Below, piece by piece: positions 17,136-27,753 of a DNA stretch of 64,000 nt. Positions within the stretch are counted from its first letter, which is position 1. Every line of letters begins with the position of its first letter. The notes beneath the pieces were generated by a model, which had not been told where the DNA came from, searched no databases, and was given only the letters and a program-made list of their open reading frames with translations. The stretch is from positions 287,075 through 351,074 of the forward strand of contig SZOX01000004.1 of the NCBI GenBank assembly GCA_030263385.1. The letters are read 5' to 3'. The position numbers and the translations under genes were made by a program. Source of the stretch: Zeimonas sp003577305 (GTDB taxonomy: Bacteria; Pseudomonadota; Gammaproteobacteria; Burkholderiales; Burkholderiaceae_E).

Positions 17136-19011
17136 CGACCTTCGAGCGCGCCTTCACCGATTCGAGATAATCGCCCAGCGCCTGCTGCGCGTAGACCTGC
17201 TGCAACTGCTGCCGATAGGTGTCGCGCCGCTGGGCCACCTGCGCCGCATCGGGCAGGTTCACCCTCGTGAGCTGGTAGATCGCGTAGCCGCGTTCGCCCA
17301 GATCGGCGCCGACGAACGCGGGCAGGGGTTCGGCAGGCGCACCGAACACCGCGTCGATCGCGGCCGCCGGCATCGCCTCGCTCGGCGCGCGCGTGACCGT
17401 GCGCGAGGCCGACAGGCCGGCGGGCGCCTCACCCGCGCGCAGCGCCTTCAACCGCGCCTCGCCGGCCTGCACCGCCAGCTTGTGCGCCTCCTCGTTCACC
17501 ACCCGCTCGCGCACCTGCGCCTTGACCGTCTCGAACGGCTCGCGCCGCGCCGGCCGATGCTCGACGACGCGCGCCGAAACCAGGGTGTTGCCGCCCACGT
17601 CGACTGCCTCGGTATTGCGCCTGGTCGCGATCGAGTCGGCGCTGAACAGCGCGGCGAGCAGGCGCGGGTTGTTCAGCGGATGCTCGCGAGGCAGCTTCGG
17701 GTTGCCCGAGCGGGTCACCTCGTCGGCGCTCTGCACCTGCAGCCCGAAGCGCTGCGCGGCCGGCGTGAGCGAGTCGGCCTGCTCGTAGACCAGGTTGCTG
17801 AAAGTCTCGGCCGCGTCTGCGAAGCGCGCAGCTGCCTTCTGCGCGCGGATCTCGCCCTCGATCGAGGCGCGCACCGATTCGAAGTCGCGCTGCGCGGCCG
17901 GCTTCACCTGCGTGAGCCTGATGATGTGGAAGCCGAACTCCGATTCCACCACGCCGCTGGTCTCGCCCTCCTTCAGCGCGAACGCCGCGTCGGCGAAGGG
18001 CTTGACCATGGTGTCGCGGGTGAACAAACCAAGATCGCCGCCCGAGGCCGCCGAACCGGGATCCTGTGATTCGGCCTTCGCCAGCGTCGCGAAATCGGCG
18101 CCCGCCTTCAGTTTCGCGAGCAGTTCCTCGGCCCGGGTGCGCGCCGCGTTCTTCTGTTCCTCGCTCGCCCCCGCTTCGACCTTGACCAGGATGTGGCTCG
18201 CACGACGCTCTTCCGGCGTGCCGTAGCGTGCCTTGTTCTGCTCGTAGTAGGCGCGCGCATCCGCCTCCGGCACCTCGATCTGCCTGGCCACCGCGTCGCC
18301 CGAAAGCACCAGGTATTCGACGCGCGCGTTCTCGGGCACCTCGAATGCCCGGGCGTTGCGCTCGTACCAGGCGAGCAGCTGCTCGTCGCCAGGATTCACT
18401 TTCGACGCGTAGTCGGCGGTGCGAAACAGCAGCTCGCGCACCTCGCGCGTCTGCTCGCCCAGCGCGATCATGCGATCGACCAGCGAAGCCGGTACGAAGG
18501 CCGTCTGCGAGATCGCCTCGGGCAGCGCCTGCAGCGCCAGGTCGCTGCGCATTTCGCTCTCGAACATCTGTTCGCTCTTGCCCTGCGAACGCAGCAGTTG
18601 CCGGTAGCGGTCGATGTCGAACTTGCCGTCGCTGCCGACGAGGCCGGGAATCGCGCCGATCGCACGGCGCAACTGCTCATCGGACACCGCGATGCGCTTG
18701 TCGATCGCCTCGGCGAGCAGCACGCGCTGTGCGATCAGCCCGTCGAGGATCCGCGCGCGCGCGGCGTCGTTGTCGAGCATCGACGAATCGAAGCGTTCGC
18801 CCAGCATCTGGCGCAACTGCTCGATCTGGCGGCGGTGGGCGAGCTCGTATTCCTGCCTGCTGATCCTGCTCGAGCCGACGCTGGCCACCGTGTCGTCGTC
18901 GGCGAAGAACTTCTCGTAGCCCTGGATGCCGAAGAACGCGAATGCCGGAAAGATCAGCACGAGCAACAGGAACTGCATCAGCCGTTGGTGTTTCCTGACC
19001 GAGTCGAACAT
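17095..19011 (-). CDS. ppiD: Periplasmic peptidyl-prolyl isomerase PpiD (SurA-like parvulin)
   Basis: An inner-membrane-anchored chaperone facing the periplasm that helps newly exported proteins fold. One N-terminal transmembrane segment spans residues 13-30, after KHQR. A SurA-N-like domain follows, with SRQEYELAHRRQ and LIAQRVLLAEA. The parvulin domain is at about 265-365 and contains ASHILVKVE, SGGDLGLFTRDTMVKPFA and FGFHIIRL. A divergent second domain and a Gln-rich C terminus complete the 638 residues. It is the last gene of the proteostasis block, separated from the tRNA-Asp terminator by 28 bp. Its 3' end overlaps mnmH on the other strand by 41 bp. Confidence 0.94.
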   Translation of the reverse strand: MFDSVRKHQRLMQFLLLVLIFPAFAFFGIQGYEKFFADDDTVASVGSSRISRQEYELAHRRQIEQLRQMLGERFDSSMLDNDAARARILDGLIAQRVLLAEAIDKRIAVSDEQLRRAIGAIPGLVGSDGKFDIDRYRQLLRSQGKSEQMFESEMRSDLALQALPEAISQTAFVPASLVDRMIALGEQTREVRELLFRTADYASKVNPGDEQLLAWYERNARAFEVPENARVEYLVLSGDAVARQIEVPEADARAYYEQNKARYGTPEERRASHILVKVEAGASEEQKNAARTRAEELLAKLKAGADFATLAKAESQDPGSAASGGDLGLFTRDTMVKPFADAAFALKEGETSGVVESEFGFHIIRLTQVKPAAQRDFESVRASIEGEIRAQKAAARFADAAETFSNLVYEQADSLTPAAQRFGLQVQSADEVTRSGNPKLPREHPLNNPRLLAALFSADSIATRRNTEAVDVGGNTLVSARVVEHRPARREPFETVKAQVRERVVNEEAHKLAVQAGEARLKALRAGEAPAGLSASRTVTRAPSEAMPAAAIDAVFGAPAEPLPAFVGADLGERGYAIYQLTRVNLPDAAQVAQRRDTYRQQLQQVYAQQALGDYLESVKARSKVVSHPERLARAEGR

Positions 19012-19039
19012 GCGCGCCTGCCAGATGGAAGCCGGATTG

Positions 19040-19069
19040 AAAAAAAAGGGCGAACTCTCGTTCGCCCTT
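19040..19069 (-). terminator. Intrinsic terminator after tRNA-Asp
   Basis: On the minus strand a 10-bp perfect stem (19069-19060 with 19055-19046, core GGGCGAAC/GTTCGCCC) has a 4-nt loop and runs directly into a stretch of eight Ts (19047-19040). It ends the two-tRNA transcript just upstream of ppiD. Confidence 0.9.
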
Positions 19070-19076
19070 CGGGTGT

Positions 19077-19153
19077 TGGCGGAGTGGACGGGACTCGAAC
19101 CCGCGACCCCCGGCGTGACAGGCCGGTATTCTAACCGACTGAACTACCACTCC
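19077..19153 (-). tRNA. tRNA-Asp (GTC)
   Basis: A 77-nt cloverleaf with acceptor GGAGTGG/CCACTCC, T-loop GGTTCGAGTCCC and anticodon loop CTGTCAC giving GTC. Discriminator G and an encoded CCA (19079-19077) are present. It lies 54 nt downstream of tRNA-Val in the same transcript. Confidence 0.97.
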
Positions 19154-19207
19154 TGATGCATCGGTCGCACTGCCTCTTCGCTCGTCTTCGTCACGTCGCC
19201 CGGCGGC

Positions 19208-19283
19208 TGGTGGGTGCTGAGAGGTTCGAACTCCCGACCTACGCCTTGTAAGGGCGCCGCTCTGCCAGCTGAGCTAAGCACCC
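19208..19283 (-). tRNA. tRNA-Val (TAC)
   Basis: A 76-nt cloverleaf with acceptor GGGTGCT/AGCACCC, anticodon loop CTTACAA giving TAC, T-arm GGGAGTTCGAACCTCTC and encoded CCA at 19210-19208. It is the first tRNA of a two-gene unit. Confidence 0.97.
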
Positions 19284-19374
19284 CCGATCAGGGCACCGTT
19301 CGCGGGCCGGTTGCGCCCCGGCACGTCGCTGGAGCCTGCCTCCACGCGTCGATCGATGCGCAGCGAAGTCTTTG

Positions 19375-19404
19375 ATTATATACGAGCTGCGGACTGCGGA
19401 TCAA
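19375..19404 (-). promoter_or_regulatory. Promoter of the tRNA-Val/tRNA-Asp unit
   Basis: On the minus strand TTGATC (19404-19399) and a perfect TATAAT (19380-19375) are 18 nt apart. The start site would be near 19368, about 85 nt before tRNA-Val. This is one of the few two-box sigma70 promoters visible in the window. Confidence 0.75.
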
Positions 19405-19426
19405 CCGGCCGCATCCGCGGCGCCGC

Positions 19427-19699
19427 TCAATTGATTGCGTCTTTCAGCGCCTTGCCCGGGCGGAACTTCGGCACCTTCGCCGCCTTGATGCGGATCGTCG
19501 CGCCGGTGCGCGGGTTGCGGCCGCTGCGCGCGGCGCGCTTGCCCACCGCAAAGGTGCCGAACCCGACCAGCGTCACGGTGCCGCCCTTGCGCAGCGTCGT
19601 GCGCACTGCGCCGACCAGTGCATCGAGCGCGCGACCCGCGGCGGCCTTGGAGATGTCGGCCTGCTTCGCGATGTGGTCGATCAGTTCGGTCTTGTTCAC
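19427..19699 (-). CDS. hupB: DNA-binding protein HU, beta-type
   Basis: A 90-residue nucleoid protein of the HU/IHF family. The N terminus VNKTELIDHIA, the GFGTFAVGKRAARSGRNPRTG segment of the DNA-binding arm, and the C-terminal AAKVPKFRPGKALKDAIN are characteristic. The start is the GTG at 19699, with AGGGGG about 8 nt upstream. An ATG further upstream would add 30 residues without family similarity. Its position directly after lon is the same as in many proteobacteria. Confidence 0.95.
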   Translation of the reverse strand: MNKTELIDHIAKQADISKAAAGRALDALVGAVRTTLRKGGTVTLVGFGTFAVGKRAARSGRNPRTGATIRIKAAKVPKFRPGKALKDAIN

Positions 19700-19887
19700 G
19701 GAAAGCCCCCTCACTGCGGATTTGTGCTGGACGCGCGCGGCACTGCGCGCTTCGGGTCTTGCTGGATGTTGCGGCCGCTGGCGCGGCAAGGCGGAGCCGT
19801 ATTAAATCGCCGGGCCCGGCGAGTGTCAAGCCGAGCCGCGGCGATGAGAACGGCCGTTTTTCCTCTGTACGAGCGTCGTGTTCCCTG

Positions 19888-22305
<2,418 letters not shown>

Positions 22306-22321
22306 GTGCACCTCCCGGCCG

Positions 22322-22349
22322 ATGTTGCGCCTCCAGCGGGGATTTCAAG
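22322..22349 (-). promoter_or_regulatory. Possible heat-shock (sigma32) promoter of lon
   Basis: On the minus strand CTTGAAA (22349-22343) matches the sigma32 -35 consensus. 13 nt later CGCAACAT (22329-22322) is a weak match to the CCCCATNT -10. The predicted start is very close to the lon ribosome-binding site, which counts against it. The -35 match is what is seen; the function is inferred. Confidence 0.3.
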
Positions 22350-22527
22350 CTTCTGCGGCCGAGGATACGACGTTTCGGGCTGCGAGCCCGTGCAGCGGCG
22401 TTCCGGCGTGGGGCGAATCGGCAACGCACGCGGCCGGCGGCGCCTGCGCGCGCCCGCCGGCGCCGCGCGCAATGCCGGCGATCTTCGGCGAACGGGGGCC
22501 GATCGGGTCGCGATCGACTGCGATGCG

Positions 22528-23793
22528 TCAGTTCGAGCCCGAGACCCGCGGCGCTTCGGCGTAGATGACCAGGGGCTTGCCCTCGCCCTCGATCGCGTTC
22601 TCGTCGACCACCACTTTCTGCACGTTCTGCAGGCTGGGCAGGTCGAACATGATGTCGAGCAGCGTCTGCTCGAGGATCGAGCGCAGCCCGCGCGCCCCGG
22701 TCTTGCGCTTGAGCGCCTTGCGGGCGACCGCCTGCAGCGCCGCCGGACGCAATTCGAGGTCGACGCCTTCCATTGCGAACAGCCGCTGGTACTGCTTGAC
22801 CAGCGCGTTCTTCGGTTCGACCAGGATCTGCACCAGCGCGTCGGCATCGAGTTCGTCGAGCGTGGCCACGACCGGCAGCCGTCCGACCAGTTCGGGGATG
22901 AGGCCGAACTTGACCAGGTCTTCGGGTTCGACTTCGCGCAGCACTTCCCCGACCGCGCGCTCGCTGGCGCTGCGCACCTCGGCGGCAAAACCGATGCCCG
23001 AGCGCTCGGAGCGGTTGCGGATGACCTTCTCGAGACCGTCGAACGCGCCGCCGCAGATGAACAGGATGTTGGTCGTGTCGAGCTGGACGAAGTCCTGGTT
23101 CGGATGCTTGCGCCCGCCCTGCGGCGGCACCGACGCGACCGTGCCCTCGATCAGCTTGAGCAGCGCCTGCTGCACGCCCTCGCCGGAGACGTCGCGGGTG
23201 ATCGACGGGTTGTCGGACTTGCGCGAGATCTTGTCGATCTCGTCGATGTAGACGATGCCGCTCTGCGCCTTCTCGACCTCGTAGTTGCAGTTCTGCAGCA
23301 GCTTCTGGATGATGTTCTCGACGTCTTCGCCGACGTAGCCCGCCTCGGTGAGCGTGGTGGCGTCGGCGATCACGAACGGCACGTTGAGCAGGCGCGCCAG
23401 CGTCTGCGCGAGCAGCGTCTTTCCCGAGCCGGTGGGGCCCACCAGCAGGATGTTGCTCTTGGCGAGCTCGACGTCGTCTTTCTTGCCCTTGTGGCGCAGC
23501 CGCTTGTAGTGGTTGTAGACCGCCACCGAGAGGATCTTCTTGGCGCTCTCCTGGCCGATCACGTACTGGTCGAGGATGCCGCAGATCTCGGCCGGGGTCG
23601 GCAGGCCGCCCTTCTGGCTGCCCGCGGCGCCGTCGGCCTGGGTTTCGTCACGGATGATGTCGTTGCACAGTTCTATGCATTCGTCGCAGATGAACACCGA
23701 GGGACCGGCGATCAGCTTGCGCACCTCATGCTGGCTCTTGCCGCAGAACGAGCAGTACAGCAGTTTCTCGGTGGAACCCTTCTTGTCGGTCAT
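22528..23793 (-). CDS. clpX: ClpXP unfoldase subunit ClpX
   Basis: A hexameric AAA+ unfoldase that feeds substrates to ClpP. The N-terminal zinc-binding domain has Cys14, Cys17, Cys36 and Cys39. Walker A GPTGSGKT is at 119-126, with Walker B VYIDEIDK and the pore-loop and sensor regions following. The ClpP-docking loop with IGF lies in RSGIGFAAEV near residue 270. The length of 421 residues is normal. It lies 66 bp after clpP and is probably co-transcribed. A 222-bp gap, GC-rich and without another gene, separates it from lon. Confidence 0.97.
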   Translation of the reverse strand: MTDKKGSTEKLLYCSFCGKSQHEVRKLIAGPSVFICDECIELCNDIIRDETQADGAAGSQKGGLPTPAEICGILDQYVIGQESAKKILSVAVYNHYKRLRHKGKKDDVELAKSNILLVGPTGSGKTLLAQTLARLLNVPFVIADATTLTEAGYVGEDVENIIQKLLQNCNYEVEKAQSGIVYIDEIDKISRKSDNPSITRDVSGEGVQQALLKLIEGTVASVPPQGGRKHPNQDFVQLDTTNILFICGGAFDGLEKVIRNRSERSGIGFAAEVRSASERAVGEVLREVEPEDLVKFGLIPELVGRLPVVATLDELDADALVQILVEPKNALVKQYQRLFAMEGVDLELRPAALQAVARKALKRKTGARGLRSILEQTLLDIMFDLPSLQNVQKVVVDENAIEGEGKPLVIYAEAPRVSGSN

Positions 23794-23859
23794 GTTCGCT
23801 CCGGCCTGCCGGACTGCCGGGCGCGCCGCGGCCGGCGCTGCCCGGTCGGGTGGCGCCGC

Positions 23860-24522
23860 TCAGGCACCTTCGCCCCGCCTTGACAGAACCCTGTCGATCA
23901 GTCCGTAGCTTACCGCATCTTCCGAGGACATGAAGTTGTCGCGATCGGTGTCGGCCGCAATGCGCTCGAGCGGCTGCCCGGTCTTCTCGGCGAGGATCCG
24001 GTTCAGCCGCTCGCGCGTGTACAGGATCTCGCGCGCGTGGATCTCGATGTCCGAGGCCTGGCCGTGCGCGCCGCCCGAGGGCTGGTGGATCATGATGCGC
24101 GCGTTGGGCAGCGCGAAGCGCTTGCCCTTGCTGCCCGCGGCGAGCAGGAACGCACCCATGCTCGCGGCGATGCCCAGGCACAGCGTGCTGACCTCCGGCT
24201 TGATGAACTGCATCGTGTCGTAGATCGCGAGTCCCGCCGACACCGACCCGCCGGGCGAGTTGATGTAGAAGGAGATGTCCTTGTCGGGGTTCTCGGATTC
24301 GAGGAACAGCAGCTGCGCCACGATCAGGTTCGCCGACTGATCCATGACCGGGCCGACGAGGAAGATCACGTGCTCGCGCAGCAGCCGCGAATAGATGTCG
24401 TAGGCGCGCTCGCCACGCCCGCTCTGCTCGATGACGATCGGGACCATGCCCAGTCCCTGCGTCTCCTGGTGCTGCGCCAGGTGGGCGCTGACCAGGTCTT
24501 CCACCAAGCTGTTGAAGCTCAT
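23860..24522 (-). CDS. clpP: ATP-dependent Clp protease proteolytic subunit
   Basis: The tetradecameric serine peptidase of ClpXP and ClpAP. The catalytic triad is visible as Ser121 (GIAASMGAF), His146 (MIHQPSGG) and Asp195. The IGF-binding surface and handle helix follow the family pattern over 220 residues. A short N-terminal extension before MVPIVIEQ is the usual processed region. GGAGA precedes the ATG at 24522. It is 32 bp downstream of tig and upstream of clpX. Confidence 0.97.
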   Translation of the reverse strand: MSFNSLVEDLVSAHLAQHQETQGLGMVPIVIEQSGRGERAYDIYSRLLREHVIFLVGPVMDQSANLIVAQLLFLESENPDKDISFYINSPGGSVSAGLAIYDTMQFIKPEVSTLCLGIAASMGAFLLAAGSKGKRFALPNARIMIHQPSGGAHGQASDIEIHAREILYTRERLNRILAEKTGQPLERIAADTDRDNFMSSEDAVSYGLIDRVLSRRGEGA

Positions 24523-24554
24523 GCCTGTCTCCGTTGAATGCGGTTCGCGCGCTC

Positions 24555-25859
24555 TCAGCTGGCCGCCATCAGTTCTTCGAAGGCGAGCTCGCGGTCGGTC
24601 ACGCGCGCTTTCGACTGCACCCAGTCGACCACGTTCTGCTCGACGACGATCGCCTCGATCTCGGCCAGCCGGTTGCGGTCGCTGAAGTAGTAGCGCACCA
24701 CCTCGGCCGGGTTCTCGTAGGCCTGCGCGAATTCCTCGATCTGCCTGCGGATCTGGTCGGGCTTGGCCTGCAGGCCGTGCACGCGCACGATCTCGGCCAC
24801 GATCAGGCCCAGGCGCACGCGCCGCTCGGCCTGGTCGCGGAAGGTGTCGGGCGGAATCGCCGGCAGGTTCTTCGGGTCCATGCCGCGCCGCCTGAGGTCT
24901 TCGATCGCGCGTTCGCCCAGGGCGTTGCTCTCGGCCTCGACCAGCGCCCTGGGCAGTTCGATGTTCGCGAGTCCGGCGATGGCCTCCATCGCGGCGACCT
25001 TGTTGCGCGCGCGCACCCGCTGCGCGACCTCGCGCTCGAGATTGGCACGGATGTCGGCGCGCATTCTGGCCAGATCGCCGTCGGGCACGCCGAGCTGGCG
25101 CGCGAACGCCTCGTCGACCTCCGGCAGCTGCGGCGCCTCGACCTTCTTCACGCTGACCTCGAACTGCGCGGTCTTGCCGGCGAGCTCGGCCGACCCGTAG
25201 TCGGCCGGAAAGGCGACCGGGAAGGTCTTCGTCTCGCCGCTGCCCGCGCCGCGCACACCCGCCTCGAAATCGGGCAGCATCCGTCCTTCGCCCAGCACGA
25301 ACGGGAAATCGGTGGCCGATCCGCCCTGGAACGCCACCCCGTCGATCGTACCGGTGAAGTCGATCGTGACGCGGTCGCCGTCCTGCGCCGCACGCTCGGC
25401 CTGCGACCAGGCGACACGCTGCTTGCGCAGCACCCCGATCGTCCTGTCGACGTCGGCCTCGCCCACCGGGCACGACACCCGCTCGAGCTCGAGCACGGAC
25501 GGATCGCCCAGCACGATCTCGGGATAGACCTCGAAAGTCGCGGTGAAGCCGAGTTCGTGCTCGGGCGTGCCTTCGCGCGACTCGATCCGCGGCTGGCCGG
25601 CCACGCGCAGCTTGTGCTCGTCGACGGCCTCGCTGAACGCCTTCGAGACCGCGTCGCCCAGCACCTCGGCGTGTACCTGCGAGCCGTAGGAGCGCTCGAT
25701 CATCTTCATCGGCACCTTGCCCGGCCGGAAGCCGGGCATCTTCACGTTGCGCGAAAGCTTGCGCAGGCGCTCGCCCACCTGGCGGTTGATCTCGGCCACC
25801 GGCACGGCCATGGCCAGCTTGCGCTCGAGCGCGCCGGTCGTTTCAAGTTGCGTTGCCAT
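24555..25859 (-). CDS. tig: Trigger factor
   Basis: A ribosome-associated chaperone and prolyl isomerase at the polypeptide exit tunnel. The N-terminal ribosome-binding signature MPGFRPGKVPMKMI lies near residue 45. The FKBP-type domain (DGDRVTIDFTGTIDGVAFQGG) is at about 160-245, and the C-terminal helical arms complete the 434 residues. It is the first protein gene of the block and begins 57 bp after the tRNA-Leu 3' end on the same strand. Either read-through from the tRNA or a promoter in that gap must drive it. Confidence 0.96.
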   Translation of the reverse strand: MATQLETTGALERKLAMAVPVAEINRQVGERLRKLSRNVKMPGFRPGKVPMKMIERSYGSQVHAEVLGDAVSKAFSEAVDEHKLRVAGQPRIESREGTPEHELGFTATFEVYPEIVLGDPSVLELERVSCPVGEADVDRTIGVLRKQRVAWSQAERAAQDGDRVTIDFTGTIDGVAFQGGSATDFPFVLGEGRMLPDFEAGVRGAGSGETKTFPVAFPADYGSAELAGKTAQFEVSVKKVEAPQLPEVDEAFARQLGVPDGDLARMRADIRANLEREVAQRVRARNKVAAMEAIAGLANIELPRALVEAESNALGERAIEDLRRRGMDPKNLPAIPPDTFRDQAERRVRLGLIVAEIVRVHGLQAKPDQIRRQIEEFAQAYENPAEVVRYYFSDRNRLAEIEAIVVEQNVVDWVQSKARVTDRELAFEELMAAS

Positions 25860-25916
25860 CTCGGGTCATCCAGGATCTCGAACAGGGAGGCGATCCGCGT
25901 GGATCGCGAGGTGCCG

Positions 25917-26001
25917 TGGTGCGGCCGAAAGGACTCGAACCTTCACGCCTCGCGGCGCCAGGACCTAAACCTGGTGCGTCTACCAATTCCGCCACGGCCG
26001 C
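25917..26001 (-). tRNA. tRNA-Leu (TAG)
   Basis: An 85-nt class II tRNA with acceptor GCGGCCG/CGGCCGC, a long variable arm, anticodon loop TTTAGGT giving TAG and encoded CCA at 25919-25917. A TAGAAT -10 box on the minus strand (26017-26012) lies about 11 nt upstream. Its position ahead of tig is conserved in related betaproteobacteria. Confidence 0.96.
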
Positions 26002-26061
26002 GAAACCGCCCATTCTAAACGATGCGGCAGCGAGCCCCGGCACCGCGCATCCGGCCCGGCC

Positions 26062-26077
26062 TACAATCGCGGCCATG
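26062..26077 (+). promoter_or_regulatory. -10 box, 7-nt spacer, ATG: predicted leaderless start of hpnC
   Basis: TACAAT (26062-26067) is separated by exactly 7 nt from the hpnC ATG at 26075. There is no ribosome-binding site in the spacer and no good -35. Confidence 0.6.
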
Positions 26078-26908
26078 TCATCCACCCTGCTCGGCCCGCT
26101 CGACCACTACGAGAACTTCCCGGTGGGTTCGCTGCTCGTTCCGGCGCGGCTGCGCCCGGCGGTCGTGGCGATCTACCGGTTCGCACGCCACGCCGACGAT
26201 CTCGCCGACGAGGGCGACGCCTCGCCGACCGAGCGGCTGGCGGCGCTCGGCGAGCTCGATCGCGCACTGCGCGGCGAGACCGGCGATCCGCCGGTGCTCG
26301 CCCGGCTGCGCCCTCACCTGCAGGCGCACGCGCTGCCGGTGGAGCCGCTGCGCGCACTGCTGTCGGCGTTCGCGCAGGACGTCGACGCGGTGCGCCACCC
26401 CGACTGGGCCAGCGTCACCGACTACTGCAGCCGTTCGGCCAACCCGGTCGGCGAACTGATGCTGCGACTGTTCGGCGCCTGGAACCCGCGCACGCGCGTT
26501 CACTCCGACCAGATCTGCACCGCGCTGCAGCTGCTGAATTTCCTGCAGGACCTCGCCCCCGACTGGCGCCGCGACCGGCTCTACCTGCCGCTGGACGAAC
26601 TTCACCTGGCCGGACTGTCCGAGGACGATGTCGCCCGATCGGTGAACGCCGGCCACGCGAGCCCGGCGCTCGCGCACTTCGTCGCCGGCCAGCTGGGCCG
26701 CGCGCGCGCGCTGCTCGAATCGGGCGCCGTACTGGCGCGGCAGGTGCCCTGGCGCCTGTCGCTCGAGCTGCGCGCGATCGTCGCCGGCGGGCTGCGCGTG
26801 GCCGAGCAGCTGCGCGCCGCGGGCCACGACCCGATCGCGCATCGCCCCTTGCTCGGCTGGCGCGACGCGCCGGCTCTGGCGCGGCTCTGGTGGCGAGCCG
26901 CGAAATGA
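26075..26908 (+). CDS. hpnC: Hydroxysqualene synthase HpnC
   Basis: A trans-isoprenyl diphosphate synthase-fold enzyme that converts presqualene diphosphate to hydroxysqualene in the three-enzyme HpnCDE route to squalene. In 277 residues the Asp-rich motifs are ARHADDLADEGD near residue 38 and QLLNFLQDLAPDWRRDR near 160. HYENFPVGS at the N terminus is typical of HpnC rather than HpnD. It begins the operon, and its stop overlaps hpnD by ATGA. It is divergent from tRNA-Leu. Confidence 0.93.
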   Translation: MSSTLLGPLDHYENFPVGSLLVPARLRPAVVAIYRFARHADDLADEGDASPTERLAALGELDRALRGETGDPPVLARLRPHLQAHALPVEPLRALLSAFAQDVDAVRHPDWASVTDYCSRSANPVGELMLRLFGAWNPRTRVHSDQICTALQLLNFLQDLAPDWRRDRLYLPLDELHLAGLSEDDVARSVNAGHASPALAHFVAGQLGRARALLESGAVLARQVPWRLSLELRAIVAGGLRVAEQLRAAGHDPIAHRPLLGWRDAPALARLWWRAAK

Positions 26909-27753
26909 CGCCGGACGAATACTGCGCGGACAAGGCCGCGCGCAGCGGCTCGAGCTTCTACTACAGCTTCCTGTTCCTGCCGCCCGAGCGCAGGCGGGCG
27001 ATCACGGCGCTGTACGCATTCTGCCGCGAAGTCGACGACACGGTCGACGAGGCCGGCGATCCGCAGGTGGCGCGTGCGCGCCTGGACTGGTGGCGCGGCG
27101 AGGTCGACCGCATGTTCGCCGGCGATGCGCAGCATCCGGTCGCACTGGCGCTGGCGCCGCACCTGCAGAGCTGCTCGATTACCCGGGCGCGACTCGCGAC
27201 GATCATCGACGGCATGCAGATGGATCTCGAGCAGGACCGCTACCTCGACTTCGAGGCACTGCGGCTGTACTGCCATCGCGTGGCCGGCGTGGTGGGCGTG
27301 CTCGCGGCGGGCATTTTCGGCGCGCGCAGCCCCGCCACCCTCGAATATGCCGAGCGGCTCGGACTGGCCTTCCAGCTCACCAACATCATCCGCGACGTGG
27401 GCGAGGACGCGCGCAAGGGCCGCGTCTACCTGCCGATCGAGGACCTCCAGCGCTTCGGGGTCGCGGCGCACGAGATCCTCGCTTCGCGCCCGAGCGAGCG
27501 CTTCGTCGAGCTGATGCGCTTTCAGGCGGCGCGCGCACGCGAACAGTACCGGCAGGCGTTCGCACTGCTCGAGCCGTCCGAGCGGCGCGCGCAGCGCCCC
27601 GGCCTCATGATGGCGGCGATCTACGCGCGGCTGCTCGACGAGATCGAGCGCGACGGCTTCAGGGTGCTCACGCACCGCACCTCGCTCACCCCGTTGCGCA
27701 AGTTCTGGCTGGCGTGGAAGACCTGGATCACCGGCCGCCTGCCGCGCGTATGA
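26905..27753 (+). CDS. hpnD: Presqualene diphosphate synthase HpnD
   Basis: Condenses two farnesyl diphosphates to presqualene diphosphate. The 282 residues contain the first Asp-rich motif FCREVDDTVDEAGD and the second LTNIIRDVGEDARKGRVYLP. SGSSFYYSFLFLPPERR is the usual N-terminal signature. The ATG at 26905 overlaps the hpnC stop (ATGA); a GTG at 26890 would add five residues. hpnE follows with the same ATGA overlap, so the three genes are coupled. Confidence 0.94.
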   Translation: MTPDEYCADKAARSGSSFYYSFLFLPPERRRAITALYAFCREVDDTVDEAGDPQVARARLDWWRGEVDRMFAGDAQHPVALALAPHLQSCSITRARLATIIDGMQMDLEQDRYLDFEALRLYCHRVAGVVGVLAAGIFGARSPATLEYAERLGLAFQLTNIIRDVGEDARKGRVYLPIEDLQRFGVAAHEILASRPSERFVELMRFQAARAREQYRQAFALLEPSERRAQRPGLMMAAIYARLLDEIERDGFRVLTHRTSLTPLRKFWLAWKTWITGRLPRV

